DNA of 58,229 bases from Isotricha intestinalis (GCA_023807065.1 JAJJLU010000013.1:1-58229), one strand, 5' to 3'. Shown: positions 28,749 through 39,343, counted from the first letter of the stretch. Notes: generated by a model not told the origin, from the letters alone. Numbers and translations: made by a program.

Positions 28749-28979
28749 TTTTGATTATGTAATTTTTTATTTTTTCTTAATTACATTTCATTATTTTATA
28801 ATTTATAATAATATAAAAAATTAATAGGAATAAATGTATTTTCAAATATATCTAAATTTCAAACATTAATTTTTTTATTATTTAAAAAAATTAAAATCCA
28901 AATTTAAAAATTAATTTAAATGTATCTCTTGACATAATAAATTCTAGAATTCTTTAAAATAAAATATTTAAAGAAAAAA

Positions 28980-30653
28980 ATGTTAGGTCAAGTCCCAATA
29001 ATAGTCTTAAATGTAAATACTAAAAGAGAAACTGGTCGTAAAGCTCAACTCTCTAACATAAAAGCAGGAAAAGCAGTTTCAGACATAGTTCGTAGTACCC
29101 TTGGTCCAAAAGCTATGTTAAAAATGCTTCTTGATCCAATGGGAGGTATAGTAATGACAAATGATGGAAATGCAATCCTTCGTGAGATTGATGTGGTTCA
29201 TCCTGCTGCGAAGTCTATGATAGAGCTTTCACGTGCTCAAGATGAGGAAGTAGGTGATGGAACCACTAGTGTTATTATATTAGCAGGAGAAATGCTTTCT
29301 GTTTCAGAACAATTTTTCCAAAAAGAAATTCACCCTTCTGTTGTCGTAGCTGGTTATTATAAAGCTTTGGATGATGCTCTTAAAATTGCAGAGGAAGTTG
29401 CTACTCCAGTTGATATTAATAATAAGGAAGAAGTAAGTAATATTGTTAAATGTTGTTTAGCTACTAAATTTTCTTCTAAATGGGATAATTTAATCAGTGA
29501 TTTAGCGCTTAAAGCAGTTAATACTGTTTATAATAAGGATTCTAAAGTATTTGATTGTGATATTAAAAAATATGCTAAAGTAGAAAAAATTCCTGGAGGA
29601 CAATTAAGTGAATGTGAAGTACTTGATGGTGTTATGATTAATAAAGATGTAATACATCCTCAAATGAGGAGAAGAATTGAAAAACCCAGAGTTATTTTAC
29701 TTGATTGTCCCCTTGAATATAAAAAAGGAGAATCACAAACAAATGTAGAATTTACAAAAGAAACAGATTTCCAAGCAGCATTAGAAGAAGAGAGAAAAGA
29801 AGTAAAAAGAGTATGCGATCAAATAATAAGATTAAAACCAGATGTAGTAATAACTGAAAAAGGAGTAAGTGACCTTGCAGCATATTTCCTTCAAAAAGCA
29901 AACATTTCCACAATTCGTCGTTTGAGAAAAACAGATAATAACCGTGTAGCAAAAGTAACAGGTGCAGTGATAGTAAATGTTCCTGAAGAGCTTCAGGAAT
30001 CAGATGTAGGAACAAAATGTGGTCTTTTTGAAATAAGAAAAATAGGAGATGAATACTATGCATATTTCGTAAAATGTGAAAATCCAAAAGCATGTTCAAT
30101 AGTTCTTAGAGGAGCATCAAAAGATGTACTTCATGAAATGCAAAGAAATTTAGATGATGCAATGTGTGTTGCAAGAAATATTCTCCACGAGCCAAAATTA
30201 GTTCCTGGAGGAGGAGCATTTGAAATGGAAGTTTCAGCTCAATTAATGGAAAAAGCAAAGAGTATAGAAGGTTTAGTTCAATTACCATATATAGCAATAG
30301 CAAAGGCATTAGAAGTAATTCCTAGAACATTGACAATGAATTGTGGAGCTGATGTTGTGAGAATATTAACTGATTTAAGAGCTAAACATGCTAATATGGA
30401 AGATAAGGAAAAATTATATTGGGGAATTGATGGAAATAAAGGTAAGGTTAGTAGTATGAAAGAATTAAATATTTGGGACACTCTTGCTGTTAAGAAACAA
30501 ACTCTTAAAACTAGTGTTGAAAGCTCTTGTATGATTTTAAGAATTGATGATATTGTCAGTGGGTTAAAGAAAAAAGAAAAAGAAAAAAGTTCTGCTGCAC
30601 AACAACAAGAACAGGTTGATCAAGAAACTTTCGGTGATACTAGAGATGGATAA
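28980..30653 (+). CDS. CCT3: T-complex protein 1 subunit gamma (CCT3), cytosolic chaperonin
   Basis: A 557-residue protein, the usual subunit length. Signatures: VNTKRETGRKAQLSNIKAGK near the N-terminus (typical of the gamma subunit), LGPKAMLKMLLDPMGGIVMT, TNDGNAILREIDVVHPAAKS, EVGDGTTSVIILAGEML (the ATPase GDGTT motif), and LVPGGGAFEMEVSAQL plus NCGADVVRILTDLRAKH in the C-terminal equatorial domain. CCT folds actin and tubulin, the latter in heavy demand in ciliates. It has the highest G/C content and most varied codons in the window, consistent with strong expression. Intronless. Confidence 0.97.
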   Translation: MLGQVPIIVLNVNTKRETGRKAQLSNIKAGKAVSDIVRSTLGPKAMLKMLLDPMGGIVMTNDGNAILREIDVVHPAAKSMIELSRAQDEEVGDGTTSVIILAGEMLSVSEQFFQKEIHPSVVVAGYYKALDDALKIAEEVATPVDINNKEEVSNIVKCCLATKFSSKWDNLISDLALKAVNTVYNKDSKVFDCDIKKYAKVEKIPGGQLSECEVLDGVMINKDVIHPQMRRRIEKPRVILLDCPLEYKKGESQTNVEFTKETDFQAALEEERKEVKRVCDQIIRLKPDVVITEKGVSDLAAYFLQKANISTIRRLRKTDNNRVAKVTGAVIVNVPEELQESDVGTKCGLFEIRKIGDEYYAYFVKCENPKACSIVLRGASKDVLHEMQRNLDDAMCVARNILHEPKLVPGGGAFEMEVSAQLMEKAKSIEGLVQLPYIAIAKALEVIPRTLTMNCGADVVRILTDLRAKHANMEDKEKLYWGIDGNKGKVSSMKELNIWDTLAVKKQTLKTSVESSCMILRIDDIVSGLKKKEKEKSSAAQQQEQVDQETFGDTRDG

Positions 30654-30979
30654 ATAGGCATTTTCAGGGATTTTTTTTCGTTTAGATTTTTTATGTTTTA
30701 TAAAATTTTATAAAATATATTTTTTAATTTAATATTTTACTTTTATGATTTTTAATTGATTAAAATGTTGTTTGATATATTTTACTATAGTTTCTTTTTA
30801 ACAATATTAAATTTTTTATAAATACTTATTATTACAAATAAGGGAATATTATATTTTTTGTATAATCATTCATGAATTTATATTTATATAAGATTTAGAC
30901 AATCCTATCTAAAACAATTACAAAAAACATTCCCTCATAATTAGAATTTTTTTTATTTACAAACTATATAAAAAAATTC
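30654..30979. other. spacer between convergent genes
   Basis: 326 bases between the CCT3 stop and the stop of the minus-strand CaaX protein gene. Just after the CCT3 stop there is a T-rich run; nothing else is recognisable. Confidence 0.55.
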
Positions 30980-31405
30980 CTAAAAAATATGGCAATTACA
31001 TGCTATTGAATCTTTAGAAGAGAAACTTCTTGAAGTATTTAAATAATTATATTTTTTAAAACTTTCAATTTCAATTACTGTTATCATATATTTTTCAATG
31101 AAATTTACTTTTTTCTTATTTTTTCTTTTTTCAAAAAAGCTATTTAATTTGATTTTTTCTTTAATGTTATTGCTTGAAATAGAATATTTTTCTTTTTCTA
31201 TTTTAATTTTTTCTGCGTCATTATTTTGATTTAAAATTTCATTTTTTTTTTCTAAATCTTTATTGAAATTTATAGCTTTTCTTATGGAAGAACTTATAGG
31301 TCTTTTTCTTTCTTTTATTGTCTTTTGGTTAATATTTTCGATTTCATCACTTTTAATTTGTTTTTCAGCATTTAAATCAAGATTTTCTCCTGGACTTTTT
31401 GACAT
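30980..31405 (-). CDS. small protein with C-terminal CaaX-like box (CHIF)
   Basis: A 141-residue protein ending in TAG, the only TAG terminator I found. Residues 1-90 are polar (KSPGENLDLNAEKQIKSDE and onward). A block KKKVNFIEKYMITVIEIESF, then KKYNYLNTSR, precedes the tail IACNCHIF. C-H-I-F fits a CaaX box, where a final Phe is accepted by geranylgeranyl transferase I, and the Cys two residues upstream is a possible palmitoylation site. The block KxVxFxE...VIEIESxKKYN parallels KNVKITFKDE...FVDIENLKEYM of the gene at 12144, so the two appear to be distant paralogues. Prenylation is predicted only. Confidence 0.68.
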   Translation of the reverse strand: MSKSPGENLDLNAEKQIKSDEIENINQKTIKERKRPISSSIRKAINFNKDLEKKNEILNQNNDAEKIKIEKEKYSISSNNIKEKIKLNSFFEKRKNKKKVNFIEKYMITVIEIESFKKYNYLNTSRSFSSKDSIACNCHIF

Positions 31406-31616
31406 ATTATATATATTTAAAAAAATAATACTTTAATTAAATATTATTACAACTAATAAAAATTAAAGTTCTACTTTTTAATGTGAATTTGAAAAATTTA
31501 TAATTAAATCTTATTCTTACCTTTTAATTAGAATTAATGAATTAAATAATTAAATATAATAAATAAAATAATTTTGTAATTTTAAGTTAAAAAAAATTAA
31601 ATAAAATATCGTTTTT

Positions 31617-32930
31617 TTAATAATTCAAATCGTTTTGCATATTTGCACCTTGTTCATTATTCATTAAAGGGCCATGTTCAATTTCACTACTATTTTTTTT
31701 TCTACAAGCTCTAATAATTAAACAAATTACAATTAATAACAAAGCTCCTCCTAAAGCAGAAGCTCCAATAATTAATTTTTTCATATAATCTCTTTGTTTA
31801 GGAGAAATACCTTTCATCCATAATTTCCAATCTTCATAATAATCAACTTTATTTCCTCCAATAAATCCAACTTGTTGATTTTCAGCATCATAAGCCATAA
31901 TATAATTATTAACAAAAGGAACTCCAAAAGAAAAAATATTATCATTTTGTTTAACAAATCTTAAAACACATTCTAATTTATTTGCATATAATGGTTTAAA
32001 CAATTCTTTTTTACTTAAAACATAACCAAAACCTCCAATGACAAAAGTAATATTAGCATTATCTAATTTTTCATCATTTTCACAAATAAAATAAATTTCT
32101 CTTTTAGCTCTCATTTCAATACAACTTTCATTTAAAACACCTTCAAAATAATGTTTTTTAAATAGATCTAAATTTCTTCTAGGAATACCAATATATTGAT
32201 AAGCACTATCAAAAATAACTCTAGCATTAGCAGTTTCAACTCCATCTTCTAAATATTTTAAAGGTTCATAAAAAAAAGCATGAGTTAATTCACAAACCCA
32301 ACCTGCTCTGTAATCATCATCTAAATCATGAGTTTCAGTTAAATTACAAAAAGAATAAGTATAATTACTATATTCAGAAGTAAAATTCCCAATAACTAAT
32401 TTTTCTTCTTGAGGATCAATAGTATAAATTTCATTATCAATTAAATTATCTTCTTTTAACATTTTTATGAAATTAAATTCATCACCATGATCTTGTTTAT
32501 AACCTAAACCTAATTTTCCTTTTGGATAATCTTTAAAATCACTTGGATAATTTATAATTGAAACAAAACCAAAATTTTCTAAAGAATAATTTCCTATTTG
32601 AATTAAATCATGTGTTGCTTTTCCACTCACATCTCCATCTTCATCAAATATTTCCATTGTTTTATTTGTTATATTTGATGATGAACTTAATGAATTATTA
32701 AATTTTGGAGTTACTTTATATGTTGTATTTATTGATGGAACCCATGTTTCACTTGTTGTTGTATCTACTTGTACTTCAAATATTTGACTTCCTGTTGGAC
32801 TTCCTATTGATATTGGAACTGTAAAAAAATTGTTTTTAGGATTTTTTTCTAACGGAATTGATATTGATATTGGCTTTAAATTCATTAATGATAATAACAA
32901 GAAGAAAAGCAAAATCTGAGTTTTTGACAT
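31617..32930 (-). CDS. membrane-anchored pepsin-like (A1) aspartic protease homologue with altered active-site motifs
   Basis: A 437-residue protein with a signal peptide (residues 1-25, ILLFFLLLSLM core), a pepsin-fold body and a membrane helix at about 386-409 followed by a short basic/polar cytosolic tail. The A1 fold shows in FFTVPISIGSPTGSQIFEVQ, GKLGLGY (about 138-144), VIFD...IGIP and the late FGVPFVNNYIMAYDAENQQVGF block. Both catalytic aspartates are present (D56, D241), but the motifs read DTT and DSA where active enzymes have D(T/S)G. The flap tyrosine position appears to be Asp96. Several N-glycosylation sites are present. The fold is well supported; proteolytic activity is doubtful. 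Confidence 0.85.
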   Translation of the reverse strand: MSKTQILLFFLLLSLMNLKPISISIPLEKNPKNNFFTVPISIGSPTGSQIFEVQVDTTTSETWVPSINTTYKVTPKFNNSLSSSSNITNKTMEIFDEDGDVSGKATHDLIQIGNYSLENFGFVSIINYPSDFKDYPKGKLGLGYKQDHGDEFNFIKMLKEDNLIDNEIYTIDPQEEKLVIGNFTSEYSNYTYSFCNLTETHDLDDDYRAGWVCELTHAFFYEPLKYLEDGVETANARVIFDSAYQYIGIPRRNLDLFKKHYFEGVLNESCIEMRAKREIYFICENDEKLDNANITFVIGGFGYVLSKKELFKPLYANKLECVLRFVKQNDNIFSFGVPFVNNYIMAYDAENQQVGFIGGNKVDYYEDWKLWMKGISPKQRDYMKKLIIGASALGGALLLIVICLIIRACRKKNSSEIEHGPLMNNEQGANMQNDLNY

Positions 32931-33127
32931 TATTATTTTAAAGTTTTTTTAAATTTTTTTTTATATCTCAAAAAAAAATTTAATTTTTTAAATTTTAAAA
33001 TAATTGATACCAAATTACTATTCCTATAAATAAACCTTTATTCCTTTTCATTGATAAAAAAAATAATATAAAATAATATTTTCATAACCAAAAAAACAAA
33101 AAAAAAAAATAAAAATATAAAAAAAAA

Positions 33128-35110
33128 ATGGCATTTGTGTTTAAATCAGAAAAAGGAACAAACAAATTAAAAAATGCAACACGTGACATAGGACCAGGAG
33201 AATACCTTCCTCAGACAGATATAAAGTTAATAAAATTAAATAAAGAACCATTTTTAAGTTCAGTGAAAAGAAACATAATTCATGCTAATGATGTTCCTGG
33301 TCCAGGAGCATATTATCAAGACGAAACTTTAATAAATTATTTAAAAAATATTCAAAATGAAAAAATTTCAGAACAAAATGATAAAGTTCATCTTCTAGCA
33401 AAAGGGAATAATATTGAATTACAAGCTAATGCAGAAAAATTAGGTTTTTTAATGAAAGAAAGAAGATTTAAAATAGAAGGAAATAATAATATTCCTGGAC
33501 CAGGATTTTATTTTCCGAAAATATCTCAGAAAAAAAATTTTTCAATAAAGAAAATAGAAAATCCAATAGAAATAAACAATAAATTAGAAAAAATACGTAG
33601 ACAAGAATTTTCCTTAATTCCAACAATACCTTCTAAAAAGCAAACACATGGTTTTGAAATAACAGATAATGGTGATTTAATACAAAAACAAGATCCTGAT
33701 ATGTATAAAACATTCACAGGTGAAAAAGGAGATACAGTAGGTCCTGGTAGTTATGAAATAGAAAAGCCAAATCATTGGTTAAGAACAGGAACAGAATGGA
33801 GTAAATTTAGAACAACAAGAGATTCAAAAGGGAAAAAAAGAGAAAATGAAAAAAATATGGGTGATGGTTTATCTATGACTACTACACGATATAGTGATTC
33901 TCTTGGAAAAACTGGATTTAGTGTTGGAAAAAATTTAAGTGAGATTAATGAAGGAATGTCAAAAACTATGTATAATTATAAAGTTAAAGATAAAAATCAA
34001 GGAATTGGAGATAATAATAAAAAGAAAAATATGAATAAAAATATTATGAATTGTAGAATTATTAATGTTAAGGAAAATAATAGGAAAAAACCTATTGTTA
34101 AAGAAACCTTTGAAACTGTTATTAAAAAAAATTCACCTGGACCTGGTTATTATTATAATCAAAATACTTTTTCTGGATTTCATAAGAAACAAGTTCCTGA
34201 ATATAAGCAATTTTTTGGTTCAAAATTAGAAAGATTTATAAAAATAAAAGAAAATTCACCTTTAGGTCCAGGTACTTATTTCCAAACAAAACCCGAATTT
34301 AATAATAAAAATAATGATAATAATGATAATAATAATACAAATAACCAAGAAATATTACCATTTAAAGAAAGAATGGCATGTACAATGGAACATTTTGCTC
34401 CATTTAATTTACGTGGAGAAAGATTTCAAAAAAGACATGGAGCAAAACACTTTGAAGTTCCTGGACCTGGTCAATATACTATAAGAGGAGCATTTAGTGC
34501 AACAAAAGATAAAAATAAGAAATTTTATAAAACTTTCACTAAATTTGGTTCTTCTGAAAGGAGATTTGCAGATAGAGGAAATTCAAAATGGCAATATGAT
34601 ACTCCAGGACCAGGTTCTTATTTAAATCAAGATACAAATTCAAAAATTGGAAAATTAACATCTTATATTAATTTAAATAATATATATCGAGGACATGTAT
34701 ATAATCCAAATATAAATAATATTAATCATAATGGAAATATTATAATAAATAAAAAGAAAGGTGATATTGTTCCTCCTGTTGGTTTATATCATCCAGAAAT
34801 GATTTATACTATAGATTATAATAATAGGAAAAAAGTTGTTGAAAATAATAATATTGAAGGAGTTGCTTTTGATAGTGGAATTTCTAAAAGAAATATTAAT
34901 AAGAAAAGTACTACTGGAGTTAATTTGGGTCCTGGTTATTATTATAAGGAAAAAGTTATTAAAGGTTCTCAGAAATTTCCTCCATTTAGTCAATCTAGTA
35001 AAAAATGGCCTGATTCTTCTACTGAAGATATGATTAATGGTCCTGGACAATATAATTTAGATTCTTACTTTGATTGGAATAAAAAGACATTTAATGTTAA
35101 TTTTGTATAA
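33128..35110 (+). CDS. SHIPPO/STPG-type PG-rich repeat protein (ciliary microtubule-associated)
   Basis: A 660-residue protein with about eleven PG-x-Y repeats spaced 30-90 residues apart: DIGPGEYLP, VPGPGAYYQ, IPGPGFYFP, TVGPGSYEI, SPGPGYYYN, PLGPGTYFQ, VPGPGQYTI, TPGPGSYLN, a degenerate VPPVGLYHP, NLGPGYYYK and NGPGQYNL. Several are preceded by the usual F(G/x)S(x)ERRF-type element, for example KFGSSERRFADRG before TPGPGSY. This is the sperm-tail PG-rich/ODF3 pattern. Members bind along axonemal or cortical microtubules. Its presence supports a ciliated cell. The exact orthologue cannot be told from the repeats. Confidence 0.9.
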   Translation: MAFVFKSEKGTNKLKNATRDIGPGEYLPQTDIKLIKLNKEPFLSSVKRNIIHANDVPGPGAYYQDETLINYLKNIQNEKISEQNDKVHLLAKGNNIELQANAEKLGFLMKERRFKIEGNNNIPGPGFYFPKISQKKNFSIKKIENPIEINNKLEKIRRQEFSLIPTIPSKKQTHGFEITDNGDLIQKQDPDMYKTFTGEKGDTVGPGSYEIEKPNHWLRTGTEWSKFRTTRDSKGKKRENEKNMGDGLSMTTTRYSDSLGKTGFSVGKNLSEINEGMSKTMYNYKVKDKNQGIGDNNKKKNMNKNIMNCRIINVKENNRKKPIVKETFETVIKKNSPGPGYYYNQNTFSGFHKKQVPEYKQFFGSKLERFIKIKENSPLGPGTYFQTKPEFNNKNNDNNDNNNTNNQEILPFKERMACTMEHFAPFNLRGERFQKRHGAKHFEVPGPGQYTIRGAFSATKDKNKKFYKTFTKFGSSERRFADRGNSKWQYDTPGPGSYLNQDTNSKIGKLTSYINLNNIYRGHVYNPNINNINHNGNIIINKKKGDIVPPVGLYHPEMIYTIDYNNRKKVVENNNIEGVAFDSGISKRNINKKSTTGVNLGPGYYYKEKVIKGSQKFPPFSQSSKKWPDSSTEDMINGPGQYNLDSYFDWNKKTFNVNFV

Positions 35111-35341
35111 TTAAACAGGATATTTTTTTCTCTTTATTTTATGGAAAAAAATATATTTTTTCTGATTTTAAAAAAAATTTAAGTTATATTTTATTTATTA
35201 ATTTAATAATTTTATTAATAATAATTAAAATTCCCATAAAAATTATTAATATAAAAAAAAAATAATGGCTAAAGAAATATTAATTACAAAAAATAATCTT
35301 ATATTTTATCAGAAAAAATCATATGAATTTGTATTTAATAA

Positions 35342-37696
35342 TTAATCTCTTACCTTATCTTCTAATTGGATAAAATCAAGTCTTTTATTTTCATCAATTT
35401 CTAACATCATCAACAAAATATTAATAAATTCATAAGAGTATTTAGCAATTAAATACTTAACTAAAATATTTTTTAATTTATCCATATCATTAACTTCTCT
35501 AATTTCACATAAAGTTTTAAAATTCAAAGAAGCTGCTAGAGCCATACACATTCCTAAAGAAAAAACATCAGATTTAAAACTATTATGATAAACTTCATTT
35601 TTTTTTTGTTTAAGAGCATTAAATAATATTGGACTCATATAAAGTTCAGTTCCTCTTAAAGTATGAATTTCACTTTGATTATTTTTTATTATTTTTGCTT
35701 CACCAAAATCACAAATTTTATAATCATTATCAATAACTAAAACATTTTGAGGTTTAATATCTCTATGAGAAATACCATATTTTTGTAATTCAGAAAATGT
35801 TCTTATTAATCTTTTTGCAATTGTTAATAATTCTCCTTCAGTATAAAAATTTTTGACTTTTCCTCTTTTTTTTATTTCTTTTTCCCAATCTGTATTTGCT
35901 AATTCCATTAAAACATAAAAATAATAATTTCCATCTTTTTTTTTTTGACTTTGAGCACCATATACTTTTATTATTCCTGAACATTTAGTTTTTTTATAGA
36001 AATTTAACATTAAATCATATTCATTTCTTATTTGATTTATTTCTTCTGTTGAATGAGATATTAATTCTTTTAAAGCATATGTTAAATTATTTTTATTCCA
36101 TGTTGCACAATATATTTTTCCGAAAGTTCCTTCACCAATTAATTTATTTCTTTTAAAATCTTCATCATTGAAATTTTCATTTGGTTCAATCAGAGTTTTT
36201 GCTTTTTTTATAAAAATATCTTGTACTTGTTTATGATTCGATTTATTATTATTTTTGTAAATATTATTAATATTTATATTTACATTTACATTAAAATTAA
36301 CATTTTTTTTAACATCATCAAAAAGATTAGTAGGACATTTTCTTATATGAGAGTAATTTTCATTTGTATTATTATAATGAGTTTGATTTGGTTTAAATTC
36401 TTGAATAATATAATCAGGTAAATTTTGTTTATGATTAATACTATTAATATGTTTAATCCCTGAAATAGAATTTTTTTCAAATTTATCAACACTTCCAAGA
36501 GTATTAACATGTTTGATATAATTATTTCTATTATCACTCATAGGAATATTTGAATCATATTTCATATGTTTTTTAAAAGAATCAAATTCCATTATTTTAT
36601 AATCATTCGCAGAATTCTTTTTTTTAGTATTTACTTTTTTATTCCTGTGATTTTCACTCATAGGCCTAATTATTTTTCTTTGATTACAATTAAAATTTTC
36701 TCCACAATGAGGACAATACCAATCCATTTTATTATAATCATATGTTTCTTTACATTTTGAACAAATAATAATTTTTTTTGAAAAACTTGTTCCTAAATAT
36801 AATAAACCATCACAATTTGGATTATGTGTAAATTCTACATTTCTTATATCTATATTACAACAAGGAATAAAATTTGGTTTTGCAGGAATTTTATTTATTA
36901 ATGTTTTAAGATATAAAATTTTATCTGGTTTATTTTCAAATTTTATATAACTTGTAACTCCTGAATAAAAATCTTTATTACATAACATACAATTCCAAAC
37001 CATAGTTTTAATTTTATTTTCCCAATTACATTTTAAACATTTATATATTCTTTTTTTTGGACTAAAAAATATACCTTCATTACATTTTGGACATTTCATA
37101 TCTTCTGGAAAAAAATTTTTGCAATGATATTTATCCCAAGTTGCTCTAATAAAATCTTCTTTTTTTTCTTCTTTAATATAAATATCAGAAAAATAATCCT
37201 CATTACATTCTTTACATAATAAATGAATTTGATCTTCATAAAATATCATTTTGCAATTTAAACAAATTATAAAATTTAAGGCTTTTGGATATAATAATTC
37301 ATTTCCGCATATATGATAACATTTTGAAGTTTTACTACAATGAGGAATTATATCTGATTTTTTTAAAGGAGGAAATCTACTTGAATTATTTTTTGAAGAT
37401 AATATTATTTCTCTAATTTGTTTTATTGCTATTAAATCTTGCATGTAATATTGAGATTTTATATATGATTGAATTTTAGCTAAAGATAATTTAGAGTAAG
37501 AATTTAAATTTTTTTCACCTAATAAGGTTGTTACATTTAATACTATTAAATCAAAAATTGCTCTTTCTGACATATTTAATATATTGGGAAATATATCATT
37601 ATATTCTTCAAAAAATATATTGAAAAGTTCTTGTTCTTTTGGAGTAAATTTTATATTTGATTTTCCTGCAATTAACGCTATTGAATTTAAAGACAT
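35342..37696 (-). CDS. zinc-finger/protein kinase fusion
   Basis: A 784-residue protein. Residues 80-340 hold a Cys-rich region with at least six CxxC pairs (CLNCKM 145, CKEC 161, CPKC 202, CLKC 220, CMLC 236, CSKC 312, CPHC 328), implying several zinc ribbons or RING-like units. Residues 340-505 are polar linker. A full protein kinase domain follows: GEGTFGKIY loop (521-529), ATP lysine in YALKEL (K543), catalytic loop HRDIKPQN (D646), DFGEAK (D663), RGTELYMSP substrate loop and KSDVFSLG. All key residues are present, so it should be an active Ser/Thr kinase. The same architecture recurs at 52553-55276, and the RGTELYMSP/DFGEAK variants are shared between the two. Confidence 0.88.
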   Translation of the reverse strand: MSLNSIALIAGKSNIKFTPKEQELFNIFFEEYNDIFPNILNMSERAIFDLIVLNVTTLLGEKNLNSYSKLSLAKIQSYIKSQYYMQDLIAIKQIREIILSSKNNSSRFPPLKKSDIIPHCSKTSKCYHICGNELLYPKALNFIICLNCKMIFYEDQIHLLCKECNEDYFSDIYIKEEKKEDFIRATWDKYHCKNFFPEDMKCPKCNEGIFFSPKKRIYKCLKCNWENKIKTMVWNCMLCNKDFYSGVTSYIKFENKPDKILYLKTLINKIPAKPNFIPCCNIDIRNVEFTHNPNCDGLLYLGTSFSKKIIICSKCKETYDYNKMDWYCPHCGENFNCNQRKIIRPMSENHRNKKVNTKKKNSANDYKIMEFDSFKKHMKYDSNIPMSDNRNNYIKHVNTLGSVDKFEKNSISGIKHINSINHKQNLPDYIIQEFKPNQTHYNNTNENYSHIRKCPTNLFDDVKKNVNFNVNVNININNIYKNNNKSNHKQVQDIFIKKAKTLIEPNENFNDEDFKRNKLIGEGTFGKIYCATWNKNNLTYALKELISHSTEEINQIRNEYDLMLNFYKKTKCSGIIKVYGAQSQKKKDGNYYFYVLMELANTDWEKEIKKRGKVKNFYTEGELLTIAKRLIRTFSELQKYGISHRDIKPQNVLVIDNDYKICDFGEAKIIKNNQSEIHTLRGTELYMSPILFNALKQKKNEVYHNSFKSDVFSLGMCMALAASLNFKTLCEIREVNDMDKLKNILVKYLIAKYSYEFINILLMMLEIDENKRLDFIQLEDKVRD

Positions 37697-37933
37697 TTTT
37701 TTAATGAACTTATTGGTTATTCTATATTATATAATTTAATATATTTTATAATTTAATATATTTTAAAAATAATTCTTTAATTTATATTAAAAAAAAATTT
37801 AATAAAATAATTAAGTAATATTTTATTTTAAAAATCAAATAAATCATTTGTTTAAGATAAGTTTTTAAATATTAACCAAAATTAAATAACCCAAAAATTA
37901 AATATTTCAAAAAAAACACATTACTTTTATTTT

Positions 37934-39343
37934 TTAACAATATTGATGAAAAGTAAACAAATTCAATAATCCTTCTTTTTTCATATCTTTCCAAGTTTTC
38001 CAAACAGCGATAAAAAAAGAAGCAACAAGAAAATATTCCATAATAATAATAAGAATACTACTTCTTCCAGTTTTATTAATATATTGTAAAATAAAAAAGC
38101 ATCCAACAAAAGCAGCCAAACCACAAGGAATACCAATACAAATAGTAAAACTCCAATTTAATTGCCCAGCAAAAGAAAACAAAAACGTAGAAGCAACAGC
38201 AGTAGTGATAATTAAGAAATTACTTGTGGAAGAACTTTCCTTTGGGTCAAGTCCTAATGAAGAAAACATTGGATTTGTTATCATTCCACCTCCAATTCCC
38301 AAAGAAGAAGAAACTATTCCTGCAAAAATTGCCATTGCTATTATAAAATTCATATTTTTTTGGACATTATCCATTATCTCTGAATTTAAATTTGGTATTA
38401 ATTCTTTCTTTTTTATTACATGTTCTTTTACTTTTTTTATTGCTAATAATATAAAAAGATATGATATTAAAACATACAATGAAAATACAATCCAATATGT
38501 AAGAGAACATTTTACTATTCCTAAAAATGATGGTAATTTAGCATTTCCTTCTATAAATTGATCTATTACTACTATTAATTCTAATATTAATATAAAATTT
38601 ATTCTATCCCAATTTAATGGGTCATCATTTTCTTTTAATATTTTTTTTTCTTCTTCTGTCAATTCTCTATTTTGAATATTTGGTAATAAAGTTTCAGTTT
38701 CTGGATTTGGATTTTCATTTAATAAAGGAGTATCAGATTCAGAAGTGACATTTTTATTTTTATTTAATAATTTTTCTTCTCTGGCTTTAGCTTTTAAAAT
38801 ATTATCGTAAGTTTTCTTTGTAGTAAAAATAAGGAGAATAACTAAACCAAACAGTAGTAATAAACTAGAGCACATTTTATTAATAATAGTCCCAAATTTT
38901 GCACCTAATAACATAGAAGGAGCAAAGATAATAGCAATATCATATTCAACAAAAGTACTTTTTGGATGTTCATATTTATCTAAAACACAAGAAATATAAG
39001 TAACAAAACCACAAATTAAAATTAAACAATTTGAAATTGGAAAAGCTTCACTTGGTTCAAATTCTTGGACACCTAATATTATTGATGAATAAACTGTTCC
39101 TCCTCCAATTCCACATGCTGTAGCTAAAGCTGATGAAATCATCATTGCACATAATTCAATTAATTCTAATGGATATATTGGAAAAAATCCTTTATATATA
39201 CATTTTTTCTTTATTGGATCACAGTTATAGTAATATTTACAACCATGTGGACAAAATTGTTGAAGTTCTTTTGGCACTGGAAATTCAAAAGTACCTGATA
39301 TTAGAATTATAAGAAAAAGGATTATCAAATTTTTTCGATACAT
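37934..39343 (-). CDS. TSUP (TauE/SafE)-family membrane transporter
   Basis: A 469-residue protein with a signal-like N-terminus (1-20), a short Cys-rich segment (CPHGCKYYYNCDPIKKKC, 31-48) and two homologous membrane halves. Each half carries the TSUP GIGGG motif: ATACGIGGGTVYSSI (74-88) and SSLGIGGGMITNP (346-358). Between them is a polar cytosolic loop (about 176-245). TSUP proteins are proposed anion/sulfur-compound exporters; in eukaryotes the substrate is mostly unknown. The Cys-rich luminal prefix is typical of eukaryotic members with an ER-targeted N-terminus. About 8-9 helices are visible. Confidence 0.88.
   Translation of the reverse strand: MYRKNLIILFLIILISGTFEFPVPKELQQFCPHGCKYYYNCDPIKKKCIYKGFFPIYPLELIELCAMMISSALATACGIGGGTVYSSIILGVQEFEPSEAFPISNCLILICGFVTYISCVLDKYEHPKSTFVEYDIAIIFAPSMLLGAKFGTIINKMCSSLLLLFGLVILLIFTTKKTYDNILKAKAREEKLLNKNKNVTSESDTPLLNENPNPETETLLPNIQNRELTEEEKKILKENDDPLNWDRINFILILELIVVIDQFIEGNAKLPSFLGIVKCSLTYWIVFSLYVLISYLFILLAIKKVKEHVIKKKELIPNLNSEIMDNVQKNMNFIIAMAIFAGIVSSSLGIGGGMITNPMFSSLGLDPKESSSTSNFLIITTAVASTFLFSFAGQLNWSFTICIGIPCGLAAFVGCFFILQYINKTGRSSILIIIMEYFLVASFFIAVWKTWKDMKKEGLLNLFTFHQYC

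Noticed and set aside
29752..30481. Minus-strand frames inside CCT3
   Set aside because: CCT3 is unambiguous on the plus strand; these are antisense artefacts.
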